Shown piece after piece: positions 52,772 to 60,183 of a DNA stretch of 64,000 nt. Source of the DNA: an uncultured Bacteroidales bacterium (GTDB taxonomy: Bacteria > Bacteroidota > Bacteroidia > Bacteroidales > Paludibacteraceae). Every line of letters starts with the position of its first letter. Positions within the stretch are counted from its first letter, which is position 1. Below the pieces are notes generated by a model. The model was not told the DNA's origin. It ran no database searches and was given only the letters and a program-made list of their open reading frames with translations. Position numbers and translations under genes: made by a program. The stretch is from contig CACZVM010000004.1 in NCBI GenBank assembly GCA_902784585.1, positions 1 to 64,000 of the forward strand. Reading direction: 5' to 3'.

Positions 52772-52864
52772 TCTGGTAAACCTTTACAGCATATAAGCAC
52801 AAATAATCCACGCCATTTGGCGTGAACTTTTACTATACTTATCCTCGCTGTGAAATTTACCAGA
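52772..52864 (-). ncRNA. Candidate structured RNA: long interrupted stem-loop
   Basis: Nested complementary arms lie in order: TCTGGTAAA/TTTACCAGA (52772-52780, 52856-52864), ACAGC/GCTGT (52786-52790, 52847-52851), ATAAG/CTTAT (52793-52797, 52838-52842) and CACGCC/GGCGTG (52809-52814, 52819-52824). It lies in the 5' leader of the AT-rich lipoprotein gene if the promoter at 52989-53019 is used. No known family was recognised. Confidence 0.45.
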
Positions 52865-52883
52865 TTTCGAATAAAAAGAATAA

Positions 52884-52942
52884 GAGCAAAAGCTCAATGT
52901 CTATGTTATCGCGCAACGCTTTGCGCGCTTCCTTTCTTTTTT
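52884..52942. terminator. Two hairpins with T-rich flanks
   Basis: GAGC-aaaa-GCTC (52884-52895) is followed by a T-rich run on the minus strand. CGCGCAA-CGCT-TTGCGCG (52910-52927) is followed by a 15-nt pyrimidine-rich run on the plus strand. They could end a short RNA from the promoter at 52989-53019, or act as leader attenuators. Confidence 0.4.
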
Positions 52943-52988
52943 ACGCTGTTAAGGCCAGCATAAAGGCGATAAAAAACCTTTGCGGCTG

Positions 52989-53019
52989 CAAAAGTACAAC
53001 AAAAATTTGATTTATGCAA
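52989..53019 (-). promoter_or_regulatory. Promoter reading toward the AT-rich lipoprotein gene
   Basis: Minus strand: TTG (53017-53019), 20-nt spacer beginning CATAAATC, TACTTTTG (52989-52996). The first ORF on this strand starts 300 nt downstream. Confidence 0.7.
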
Positions 53020-53039
53020 ATCATTTGCAAAAAAAGTTG

Positions 53040-53340
53040 CGCTCCGCATGGGCTACACCCGCATTGAGGCTCTTCCGGGCGGGGCGGCGCGTTTGTGACC
53101 TGACACAAAGCGGCGGACGGAAGAGGCGAAGAATGGCGCGGGGAGGACTAAGGCGAGGGAGGGCGCCAGCGAAGCGGTAATCCGCCTACACCGCGAGCCT
53201 CACATAAGCAAAGAAACAAAGACGGCGGCATACATTGACGGAGACGAAGGAGCGGCTCATCGGATGAGCCTAAAATAGAAGAAAGCGAGCCGGAATTAAA
53301 TTCCTGGATTATCGCACAGAAAGATGACAAAAGAGCAAAA
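53040..53340. other. GC-rich, palindrome-rich stretch without a convincing gene
   Basis: The composition is much richer in GC than either flank. It contains the stem CTCTTCCG/CGGAAGAG (53070-53077, 53118-53125) enclosing TTTGTG/CACAAA (53092-53097, 53104-53109), the palindrome GGCTCATC-G-GATGAGCC (53254-53270) and GGAATT-A-AATTCC (53292-53304). The short open frames here show no protein-like pattern. It may encode an RNA or be a decayed insertion. Confidence 0.4.
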
Positions 53341-53364
53341 AATTAAGAAAAAGTGCGTGCGCGC

Positions 53365-53395
53365 TTGCACATGTGAAAATAAATTTGTAATTTTG
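53365..53395 (+). promoter_or_regulatory. Promoter of the second polysaccharide locus
   Basis: TTG (53365-53367), 20-nt spacer beginning CACATGTG, TAATTTTG (53388-53395). The leader to the first ATG at 53570 is about 165 nt. No inverted repeats flank it, so it does not look like an invertible promoter. Confidence 0.75.
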
Positions 53396-53460
53396 CAGGC
53401 TGAATTGTGTTCGTCACCCTCGTACGCGTGTTAAAAATTTATTTTAACAATTAAGCACTC

Positions 53461-53524
53461 GGGGATGCCCGCTCTCCCCACCGCAAACAGCCAAAGGCTT
53501 AGTTTACGTTGGGGGCCCCAAAAA
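53461..53524 (+). promoter_or_regulatory. Structured 5' leader with alternative pairings
   Basis: CCCCACCGCAAAC (53476-53488) pairs with GTTTACGTTGGGG (53502-53514) in 11 of 13 positions around the inner hairpin AGCC-AAA-GGCT. The first GGGGA (53461-53465) can pair either with TCCCC (53475-53479), which would break the long stem, or with CCCC (53516-53519) after it. Such mutually exclusive pairings suit a riboswitch or attenuator. No known class was recognised. Confidence 0.5.
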
Positions 53525-53569
53525 GACAAAAAAACACACAAACATATTAAAAACAAATACATAAAAAAA

Positions 53570-54325
53570 ATGATTAAAGTTGGAATTATTGGGTGTGGCT
53601 TCGTAGGAGGAGCCCTGAAAAATTGGTTGGAGAACAACAACCCGGAGTGCAAACTGTTCATCAGCGACCCGTACAAGGGTTACAATGATGACTTGAGCGA
53701 TATCGACATCGCTTTCTTGCAGATCCACGTACCGACGGAAGAGGATGGTACCCAGGATTTGACGCTGATGAAGGAGTTGATCAAGAACTTGCCGGATGTG
53801 CCAGTGTTCGTTCGTACGACCATTCTGCCGGGCACGAGCAAGATGCTGTCGGAAGAGACCGGTCACAGCGTGTATTACATGCCGGAGTTCCTGACCGAGC
53901 GTACGTTCATCGAGGACTTCAACAAGCAGACGATGGTGTTCACCGGTGCACAGGAGTTGTTGACAAAGATCTTCGTGGGTAAGAAATTCACCGTAATGAC
54001 TCCGCTGGAGGCAGAGCTGACAAAATACATGCACAATGTGTTCGGTGCATACAAAGTGACGTATTTCAATGCCTGCAAGGAATATTGCGAGAAGATGGGT
54101 GCCGACTGGCGCAAAGTACACACGGGTGTTCTGCTGTCGGGTTACATCAACGACACGCACACGTATGTTCCCGGTCCGGACGGCAAGTACGGATACGGAG
54201 GCAAGTGCTTCCCGAAGGATGTGAATGCGTTTGCAGAGATGACCAAAGGTACGTCGCTGGGTACGCTGCTGGAACACCTGCACGAACTGAATGTGCATTT
54301 CCGTGGCGTGGAAGAGCGGATCTAA
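53570..54325 (+). CDS. Short UDP-sugar dehydrogenase-like protein
   Basis: The protein has 251 residues. The Rossmann start VGIIGCGFVGGALKNWL, VRTTILPGTSKML, MPEFLTERTFIEDF, AELTKYMHNVFGAYKVTYFN and the catalytic-cysteine motif YGGKCFPKD are those of UDP-glucose/GDP-mannose dehydrogenases, but the C-terminal third (UDP-binding domain) is absent. Because the motifs and frame are intact and the usual stop is followed by a heptad array, it looks like a stable short form, not a recent truncation. It is the first gene of the plus-strand locus. Confidence 0.82.
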   Translation: MIKVGIIGCGFVGGALKNWLENNNPECKLFISDPYKGYNDDLSDIDIAFLQIHVPTEEDGTQDLTLMKELIKNLPDVPVFVRTTILPGTSKMLSEETGHSVYYMPEFLTERTFIEDFNKQTMVFTGAQELLTKIFVGKKFTVMTPLEAELTKYMHNVFGAYKVTYFNACKEYCEKMGADWRKVHTGVLLSGYINDTHTYVPGPDGKYGYGGKCFPKDVNAFAEMTKGTSLGTLLEHLHELNVHFRGVEERI

Positions 54326-54359
54326 ATTAAGAATTAAAAATTAAGAATTAAAAATTCTT
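54325..54359. repeat. Heptad array between the two dehydrogenase genes
   Basis: Units aattaag, aattaaa, aattaag, aattaaa, aattctt. It fills the whole gap and touches both the upstream stop and the downstream ATG. Confidence 0.8.
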
Positions 54360-55625
54360 ATGAAAATTGCTGTAGCAGGAACAGGGTATGTGGGACTGAG
54401 TATCGCTACCCTACTGGCACAACATAACGAGGTGACGGCGGTGGATATCGTGCCAGAGAAAGTGGAGATGATCAACCGGCGCCAGTCGCCTATCCAGGAC
54501 GAGTGGATAGAGAAATACTTCGAGAAGGACAAAGGGACAAAGGACAATGTACAAAGGTTTCTCCACCTCGAGGCAACACTCGATGCGGAGGCGGCGTATA
54601 AGGATGCGGAGTATGTGGTGATAGCTGCGCCGACCAACTATGACAGCAGATTGAATTATTTCGACACCTCGGCCGTAGAGAATGTGATCGAGACCGTAAT
54701 GCGCGTCAATCCGAAGGCGATCATGGTGATCAAATCGACTATCCCGGTGGGCTATACCGAGAGCGTGCGCAAGAAATATGCGTGCGACAACATCCTCTTC
54801 TCGCCGGAGTTTCTGCGTGAGAGCAAGGCACTGTATGACAACCTGTATCCGAGCCGTATCATCGTAGGTACGGTGCTGACAGATCAGCGTTTGACGGCCG
54901 CAGCCGAACGATTTGCCTCGTTGCTACAGGAAGGCGCAATCAAGGAGGATATAGAGACGCGTATCATGGGACAGACCGAAGCCGAGGCGGTGAAGCTGTT
55001 TGCCAACACCTATCTGGCGCTGCGTGTGAGTTACTTCAACGAACTGGACACCTACGCAGAGATGAAAGGTCTGGATACGCAGTCGATCATCGACGGCGTG
55101 TGTCTGGATCCGCGTATCGGCACGCACTATAACAACCCCTCGTTCGGATACGGCGGTTACTGTCTGCCGAAAGACACGAAGCAGCTGCTGGCCAACTATG
55201 CCGACGTGCCGGAGAACCTGATAGGTGCCATCGTGGAGAGTAACCGTACGCGGAAAGATTTTATCGCCGACCGCGTGCTGGCTAAGGCCGGATATTATGA
55301 CTACTACCACAAGGGCGATTTTGATGCCAAGCAGGAACATGACTGCACGATAGGCGTTTACCGACTGACGATGAAAGCCAACAGCGATAACTTCCGTCAA
55401 TCGAGTATACAAGGCATCATGAAGCGAGTGAAAGCCAAGGGTGCGCAGGTGATCATCTACGAACCGACGCTGGAGGACGGCAGCACGTTCTTCGGCAGTC
55501 TGGTGGTGAACGACCTGAGCGAGTTCAAGCGCCGCAGCCAGGCCATCATAGCCAATCGCTATGACACGAGTCTGGACGACGTGAAGGAGAAGGTTTACAC
55601 TCGCGACATATTCCGGAGAGACTGA
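54360..55625 (+). CDS. UDP-glucose/UDP-sugar 6-dehydrogenase, full length
   Basis: Oxidises a UDP-hexose to the uronic acid. The 421 residues include [54 protein letters not shown], the catalytic Cys motif [11 protein letters not shown] and the C-terminal UDP-binding domain ([19 protein letters not shown]). This is the Ugd group found in capsule loci. Residues about 57-67 (GTKDNVQRF) come from a heptad array that shares 23 bases with metK. Confidence 0.93.
   Translation: MKIAVAGTGYVGLSIATLLAQHNEVTAVDIVPEKVEMINRRQSPIQDEWIEKYFEKDKGTKDNVQRFLHLEATLDAEAAYKDAEYVVIAAPTNYDSRLNYFDTSAVENVIETVMRVNPKAIMVIKSTIPVGYTESVRKKYACDNILFSPEFLRESKALYDNLYPSRIIVGTVLTDQRLTAAAERFASLLQEGAIKEDIETRIMGQTEAEAVKLFANTYLALRVSYFNELDTYAEMKGLDTQSIIDGVCLDPRIGTHYNNPSFGYGGYCLPKDTKQLLANYADVPENLIGAIVESNRTRKDFIADRVLAKAGYYDYYHKGDFDAKQEHDCTIGVYRLTMKANSDNFRQSSIQGIMKRVKAKGAQVIIYEPTLEDGSTFFGSLVVNDLSEFKRRSQAIIANRYDTSLDDVKEKVYTRDIFRRD
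54527..54558 (+). repeat. Heptad array inside the full-length dehydrogenase gene
   Basis: Units ggacaaa, gggacaa, aggacaa, tgtacaa, aggt. Bases 54536-54558 equal 25757-25779 in metK. Confidence 0.8.
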
Positions 55626-55632
55626 TTCATAA

Positions 55633-55709
55633 TTTGTAATTGGTGATTGGTGATTGGTAATTGGTGATTGGTAATTGGTAATTGGTGATTGGTAATTGGT
55701 AATTGGTAA
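55633..55709. repeat. Eleven-unit heptad array upstream of the flippase gene
   Basis: The largest array in the window: units ttggtga and ttggtaa in irregular order, with a degenerate first unit. It lies between the dehydrogenase stop and the flippase start, ending 9 nt before the TTG start codon. Confidence 0.9.
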
Positions 55710-55718
55710 TTTGAGATT

Positions 55719-57077
55719 TTGGCAGAGAAGATAGAACATATAGGCAAGCGGGAGATCATGTGGAGTTATGCAGGCACGGCGTTTATGATCGGAGCCGGTG
55801 TGCTGCTGTTGCCGTTTATCCTGCACAAGATGCCACAAGAGACGGTGGGAATTTGGAATATCTTCCAGACCATCACGGCGCTGGTGCTGCTGTTGGATTT
55901 CGGTTTCCGTCCCACCTTCGCCCGTAACATCAGTTATATCTTCTCCGGCGTGAAGACGCTGCAGAAGGACGGCGTGGAGCAGACGACGAGTGACGCAGCG
56001 GTGGACTATAGTCTGCTGAAAGGTTCGTTGCTGGCCATGCGCCGTTTCTATCGCTGGATAGGCATCGTGGTGTTTACTGTGCTGGCTACTGCAGGTACGG
56101 CTTATTTCTACTATATTCTGCAGAAATATTCCGGAGACAGGCAGGACGCTCTGGTGGCATGGATATTACTGATTGCCATCAACTGCTATAACCTCTACAC
56201 GTTCTATTACGATGCACTACTGACCGGAAAAGGGTATGTCACCCGCACGCAACAGATCAATATGTTGGGTCAAGGGGTGTATTTCGGATTAGCCGTCGCC
56301 CTGATTTATGCCGGTTTCGGCTTGACAGCCATCGTGGCTTCGCAACTTATATCTACCATCATTCGCCGTGTACTCACCTATCGAGTGTTCTTCACTCCGG
56401 AGATCAAACAACGACTGAATGAAGTAGAGCCGCAGGAACCGAAAGCCATACTGAGCACAATCACGCCGAACGCGATCAAGATCGGTTTAACGCAAGCAGG
56501 CGGTTTTCTGGTGAACAAATCCGCCATCCTCATCGGTTCGGCCTTTCTGACGCTGGAAGAAGTGGCATGTTACGGTATCACCTTGCAGGTGATGGATATA
56601 CTGGCACGCTGTGCCATGGTTTTCTATCAATCGTACCTACCGAAGTTGGCACAATGCCGTGCGGAGAAAGACCTGATAGGACTGAAGCGCTATTATCTGC
56701 AGTGTACAGGCAGTCTGCTGGCAGTGTATATCGTCGGCGGTGCCCTGTGGGTGTTCTTCGGCAATTGGGCCATGGACCTGATTGGCAGTCAGACCTATTT
56801 TGTGCCGACGGCGATGCTCTGTGTGATGCTCGTCATCAGCCTATTGGAACATAATCATGCACAATCGGCAGGGTTCATCATGGCGGACAACAAGATTCCA
56901 TTCTTCATCCCGAGTCTGGCCAGTGGTGCAGCTACGGTGGTGCTGCTGTGGTTGTTCCTGGGTCCGTTGCACTGGGGCGTATGGGGACTGATTCTTGCTC
57001 CGGGTCTGGCACAACTGGCATATCAGAACTGGAAGTGGCCGAGCGTAGTGATAAAGGAATTAAGAATTGAAAAATAA
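55719..57077 (+). CDS. Polysaccharide flippase (Wzx-like, MOP superfamily)
   Basis: The protein has 452 residues with about 12-14 helices. MWSYAGTAFMIGAGVLLLPFIL and VGIWNIFQTITALVLLLDFGFRPTFARNISY are typical N-terminal flippase segments. It would move undecaprenyl-linked repeat units to the periplasm. The start is probably TTG at 55719 just after the heptad array; ATG at 55758 is the alternative and would drop 13 residues. Its last codons (ELRIEK) lie in another array. Confidence 0.86.
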   Translation: MAEKIEHIGKREIMWSYAGTAFMIGAGVLLLPFILHKMPQETVGIWNIFQTITALVLLLDFGFRPTFARNISYIFSGVKTLQKDGVEQTTSDAAVDYSLLKGSLLAMRRFYRWIGIVVFTVLATAGTAYFYYILQKYSGDRQDALVAWILLIAINCYNLYTFYYDALLTGKGYVTRTQQINMLGQGVYFGLAVALIYAGFGLTAIVASQLISTIIRRVLTYRVFFTPEIKQRLNEVEPQEPKAILSTITPNAIKIGLTQAGGFLVNKSAILIGSAFLTLEEVACYGITLQVMDILARCAMVFYQSYLPKLAQCRAEKDLIGLKRYYLQCTGSLLAVYIVGGALWVFFGNWAMDLIGSQTYFVPTAMLCVMLVISLLEHNHAQSAGFIMADNKIPFFIPSLASGAATVVLLWLFLGPLHWGVWGLILAPGLAQLAYQNWKWPSVVIKELRIEK

Positions 57078-57084
57078 GAATTGA
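57057..57084. repeat. Heptad array at the flippase / glycosyltransferase junction
   Basis: Units gaattaa, gaattga, aaaataa, gaattga. It contains the flippase stop and the TTG start codon of the next gene (57081-57083). Confidence 0.7.
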
Positions 57085-57956
57085 AAGCACTATCGGTTGT
57101 CATAGTAACGTATAACTCGGAGCCGGACATCTACGGATGTCTGGATGCGCTGTTTGCGAAGAACGATTTGGGTGAGGGGTTGGAAGTGATAGTGGTGGAT
57201 AACAACAGTCGCGACTACGCGCACATGAGGGATGAACTTGCGCGCCTGTACGGCGAACGAGTGGCGGTGGTGCAGAACACCAGAAACGGAGGCTACGGGC
57301 AAGGCAATAACATCGGTATTCGTCAGTCGAGTGCACCGATCATCATGATCATGAACCCTGACGTGCGGATGGAGACGACGGGACTGAAGACGATTGTTCA
57401 GGCATTTGAGCGCGATGCAAAGATGGCGATGTACGGTATGAAACAATTGACGATGAGCGGAAAACGATCTCTGTCATTTGCCTATACGAATTACTGCTCG
57501 CCTGTCCTACGAAGTATCGGTACGTTTATTGCCAACAAGTATGACCAGTATGACGAAAAGAAGATGTGTTTTGCCGGGGCCTGTTTCTGTATTCGCAAGG
57601 CGATGTTTGAGCAGGTAGGACTATTTGACGAGCATATCTTCCTGTTCGGCGAGGAGAATGACATCCACTATCGATTGCGAACGCAAGTTCCTTCCGCACA
57701 TTTCTTCTATAACCCGTCCATCATCTATCGCCATGATTGTGAGGATCGGGAATTTTCCGAGAAGAGTTATCTGCTTCAATTGGAATCAAATTGTTATGTC
57801 ATCAGCAAGCAGCACCGCACTCCTCAACGTTATTTGAACATAGAGGAACGCACGCTACAGCTGGTGCGCATCATCAAGATACTGACCGGCACGACCGGCA
57901 ATTTGGATATTGTAAACAAGAAAATAGCCTTAGTGCGTTCCTATAGCCCATGCTAA
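57081..57956 (+). CDS. GT2 glycosyltransferase (rhamnosyltransferase-like)
   Basis: The protein has 291 residues. LSVVIVTYNSEPDIYGCLDAL, VIVVDNNSRD, NGGYGQGNNIGI and IMNPDVRM (metal-binding Asp) are those of WbbL-like GT2 enzymes, and FAGACFCIRKAMFEQVGLFDEHIFLFGEENDIHYRL carries the acceptor/catalytic Glu-Asp segment. The start is TTG in a heptad array. It overlaps the next gene by 7 nt. Cytoplasmic, acting on the lipid-linked repeat unit. Confidence 0.88.
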   Translation: MKALSVVIVTYNSEPDIYGCLDALFAKNDLGEGLEVIVVDNNSRDYAHMRDELARLYGERVAVVQNTRNGGYGQGNNIGIRQSSAPIIMIMNPDVRMETTGLKTIVQAFERDAKMAMYGMKQLTMSGKRSLSFAYTNYCSPVLRSIGTFIANKYDQYDEKKMCFAGACFCIRKAMFEQVGLFDEHIFLFGEENDIHYRLRTQVPSAHFFYNPSIIYRHDCEDREFSEKSYLLQLESNCYVISKQHRTPQRYLNIEERTLQLVRIIKILTGTTGNLDIVNKKIALVRSYSPC

Positions 57957-59101
57957 CCAAGCAACGTCTCATAGATTATATTATCAGTGCGGCTGTTTTC
58001 TCTCAGTCTATTTTGGTGATACTGGAACTGTACTGGGTGGACGTTGTGCAGATGAATGAAGAGATGGCGACGACGTACCGTGTGTTACTAACCGCTGTAC
58101 CTATGTCGATTGCGCTACTGCTGGGTGCTATCCGCCGTCCTGCTTTGTTTGTGACGACGTATGTAGCTGCGGGACTTTGCCTGCTGCTGTCGGTCTATCT
58201 GTTTCCAGCCACAGGCGAGTGGATAGAAAAACTTGGATTACGATTTACCCTGCCACTGGTTGTCGGCAGTGCCTTGTGTCTGCTGAGCGTGTATGAAACA
58301 GAGATCATCCACAAGACCCTCTATTGGATCTCGTATATCGTGCTGGCGATAGCGATTTTCTATTTTCATGCGATCTACGCCACGCTGGGCGGATTTTCTA
58401 TAACGGACTACAACATGAGTTTCTCCTATGCGCTGCTACTGCCGATGGCATCGCTGTATGCAGAGAAGAAACCACTATCGCTGATAGGCGCCGGTGCGAT
58501 GATGATGATGGTGGTGCTGGTCGGTTCGCGTGGCGCGGCTGTATTCTTTGTGCTCTACGTGTTCGCAGACTTATTCCTGAATCACAAGAAGCTGATCATT
58601 CCTTTCACGCTTGTTTTCGCCTTTCTGCTGGTGCTGCTGCCTGCATTCTCGCTCTATCTGGACACCTACGGTATTGAATCTCGTACAATCACCCAGCTGA
58701 TGGAATCCGACCGTTCGGATCAAGACTCGGGACGATTGGAAATGTACGCACAAATGTGGCAGGTGCTGAAAGAGAACTGGTTTACAGGCATCGGGTTGTT
58801 CGGCGACCGCGTTTATCTGGACGTCTATTGCCACAACATCGTGCTGGAGGTTTTGCTGAATTTCGGCATGTTGTTCGGGATGGTGGTTATCCTGTTTTTC
58901 GGAGGAATATGTATATCGGTCTTCTATCATGCCGACTTGGCAGACAAGAATGTGTTTCTGCTCTATTTCATGGCCACTATCTGTCCCTTATTCGTCTCGC
59001 ACTCCTATCTGACAGATTATAATTTCGGCATTTTCGTCGGCATGCTCGGTTGTATTGCCACACATACCAAACATCTACAAACCCATCCAGATACGCCATG
59101 A
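57950..59101 (+). CDS. O-antigen polymerase/ligase family protein (Wzy_C)
   Basis: The protein has 383 residues and about ten helices. The Wzy_C signature is present: SGRLEMYAQMWQVLKENWFTGIG followed by the HN-x2-LE motif in YCHNIVLEVLLNFG, with SRG in the preceding loop (LVGSRGAAVFF). In a locus with Wzx it most likely polymerises repeat units; a WaaL-like ligase role cannot be excluded. It overlaps both neighbours by a few bases. Confidence 0.85.
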   Translation: MLTKQRLIDYIISAAVFSQSILVILELYWVDVVQMNEEMATTYRVLLTAVPMSIALLLGAIRRPALFVTTYVAAGLCLLLSVYLFPATGEWIEKLGLRFTLPLVVGSALCLLSVYETEIIHKTLYWISYIVLAIAIFYFHAIYATLGGFSITDYNMSFSYALLLPMASLYAEKKPLSLIGAGAMMMMVVLVGSRGAAVFFVLYVFADLFLNHKKLIIPFTLVFAFLLVLLPAFSLYLDTYGIESRTITQLMESDRSDQDSGRLEMYAQMWQVLKENWFTGIGLFGDRVYLDVYCHNIVLEVLLNFGMLFGMVVILFFGGICISVFYHADLADKNVFLLYFMATICPLFVSHSYLTDYNFGIFVGMLGCIATHTKHLQTHPDTP

Positions 59102-60183
59102 AGCCCAAGATAGTCTTTATCATCAATTCGATTCAGCAGCAACGTTGTATCAAGCGAATCGAGGAATTCATAGCCCATGGTTATGAAGTAGAGGCTTATG
59201 GGTTCAATCGTGCCGAGGTGGTTCCTACCCTGCCGGAACATTTCCGGATACATGTTATAGGTCAGTTCACGAACACGATGAGTTATCCGAAACGCCTGCT
59301 ATACATGTACAAGACCTTGCGCCCGATCCTGCTGCAATACAAGGACAAGGATGTTGTGTTCTACTATTTCCTACTGGATGTAGCGATGGTATGTCGGGCG
59401 ATTACGAACAAGCCATATATATACGAAGAATCCGATCTGATGCAAACATATCTGCCGTCTCGCATCTTATGCGAAGGGCTGAACCGGATAGACCGATGGC
59501 TCATACGTCATTCCTTATTGACGACCATGACCTCGGAAGGATTTATACAGTATCATTTCGGAAGTACACCGCCGAAGAATGTGGTGTTGGTACCTAATCG
59601 GCTCAATCCGACAGTTACGTCCCTCACGTATCACCCGTCGCAGCCGGATATTCATCATCTGCGTGTCGGATTTGTCGGCAGTGCACGATACGAGTCGATC
59701 ATTCGTTTCTCGGATGCGTTTTTGAGCGCCTGCCCTCAACATGAATTGCATTTCTACGGCATTATTAATGACCGTCCTGAGGAATTTGAGCGTATCAAAA
59801 ACACGTATCCAAATGTCTATTTCCACGGTAAGTTCTCCAATCCGAAAGACTTGCCGTCTATCTATGAGCAGGTAGATATCGTATTGGCAACGTACGATAA
59901 CCGATATGAGAATGTGCGTTATGCCGAACCGAACAAATTGTACGAAGCGGCCTACTTTGAAACACCGATTATCGTCTCATCCGACACATTCCTGGCGCAG
60001 AAAACACAGAAATGGGGAGTTGGCTTTGCACTTAATCCACTGGACGGACAGGCCGTGAAGACATTCTTTGAAACCCTGACCCAAGCACAGATGGATGAGT
60101 GTATTGCGCACTGCAAGGCCATCGACAAGAATGCATTATTGGATCATAATCCGCAATTATTTGAACGATTATCATGGAATTAG
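59098..60183 (+). CDS. Glycosyltransferase (GT4/GT1-like, GT-B fold)
   Basis: The protein has 361 residues from the ATG at 59098, overlapping the previous stop as ATGA. The N-terminal half begins KPKIVFIINSIQQQRCIKRIEEFIAHGYEVEAYGF. The C-terminal half has LRVGFVGSARYES, YFHGKFSNPKDLPSIYEQVDIVLATYD and EPNKLYEAAYFETPIIVS, the donor-binding part of GT-B enzymes. Linkage and sugar are unknown. Confidence 0.8.
   Translation: MKPKIVFIINSIQQQRCIKRIEEFIAHGYEVEAYGFNRAEVVPTLPEHFRIHVIGQFTNTMSYPKRLLYMYKTLRPILLQYKDKDVVFYYFLLDVAMVCRAITNKPYIYEESDLMQTYLPSRILCEGLNRIDRWLIRHSLLTTMTSEGFIQYHFGSTPPKNVVLVPNRLNPTVTSLTYHPSQPDIHHLRVGFVGSARYESIIRFSDAFLSACPQHELHFYGIINDRPEEFERIKNTYPNVYFHGKFSNPKDLPSIYEQVDIVLATYDNRYENVRYAEPNKLYEAAYFETPIIVSSDTFLAQKTQKWGVGFALNPLDGQAVKTFFETLTQAQMDECIAHCKAIDKNALLDHNPQLFERLSWN

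Noticed and set aside
52822-53180. Short plus-strand frames (62 and 66 codons) in the gene-free island
   Set aside because: No promoter, signal peptide or domain pattern. They run through palindromes and the structured element.
53340-53420. Invertible promoter as in Bacteroides capsule loci
   Set aside because: I looked for inverted repeats flanking the promoter at 53365-53395 and found none, and no invertase or UpxY/UpxZ-like gene is adjacent.
55633-55709. CRISPR array or phage attachment site
   Set aside because: Contiguous 7-nt units without spacers. The same kind of array is spread over the whole window.
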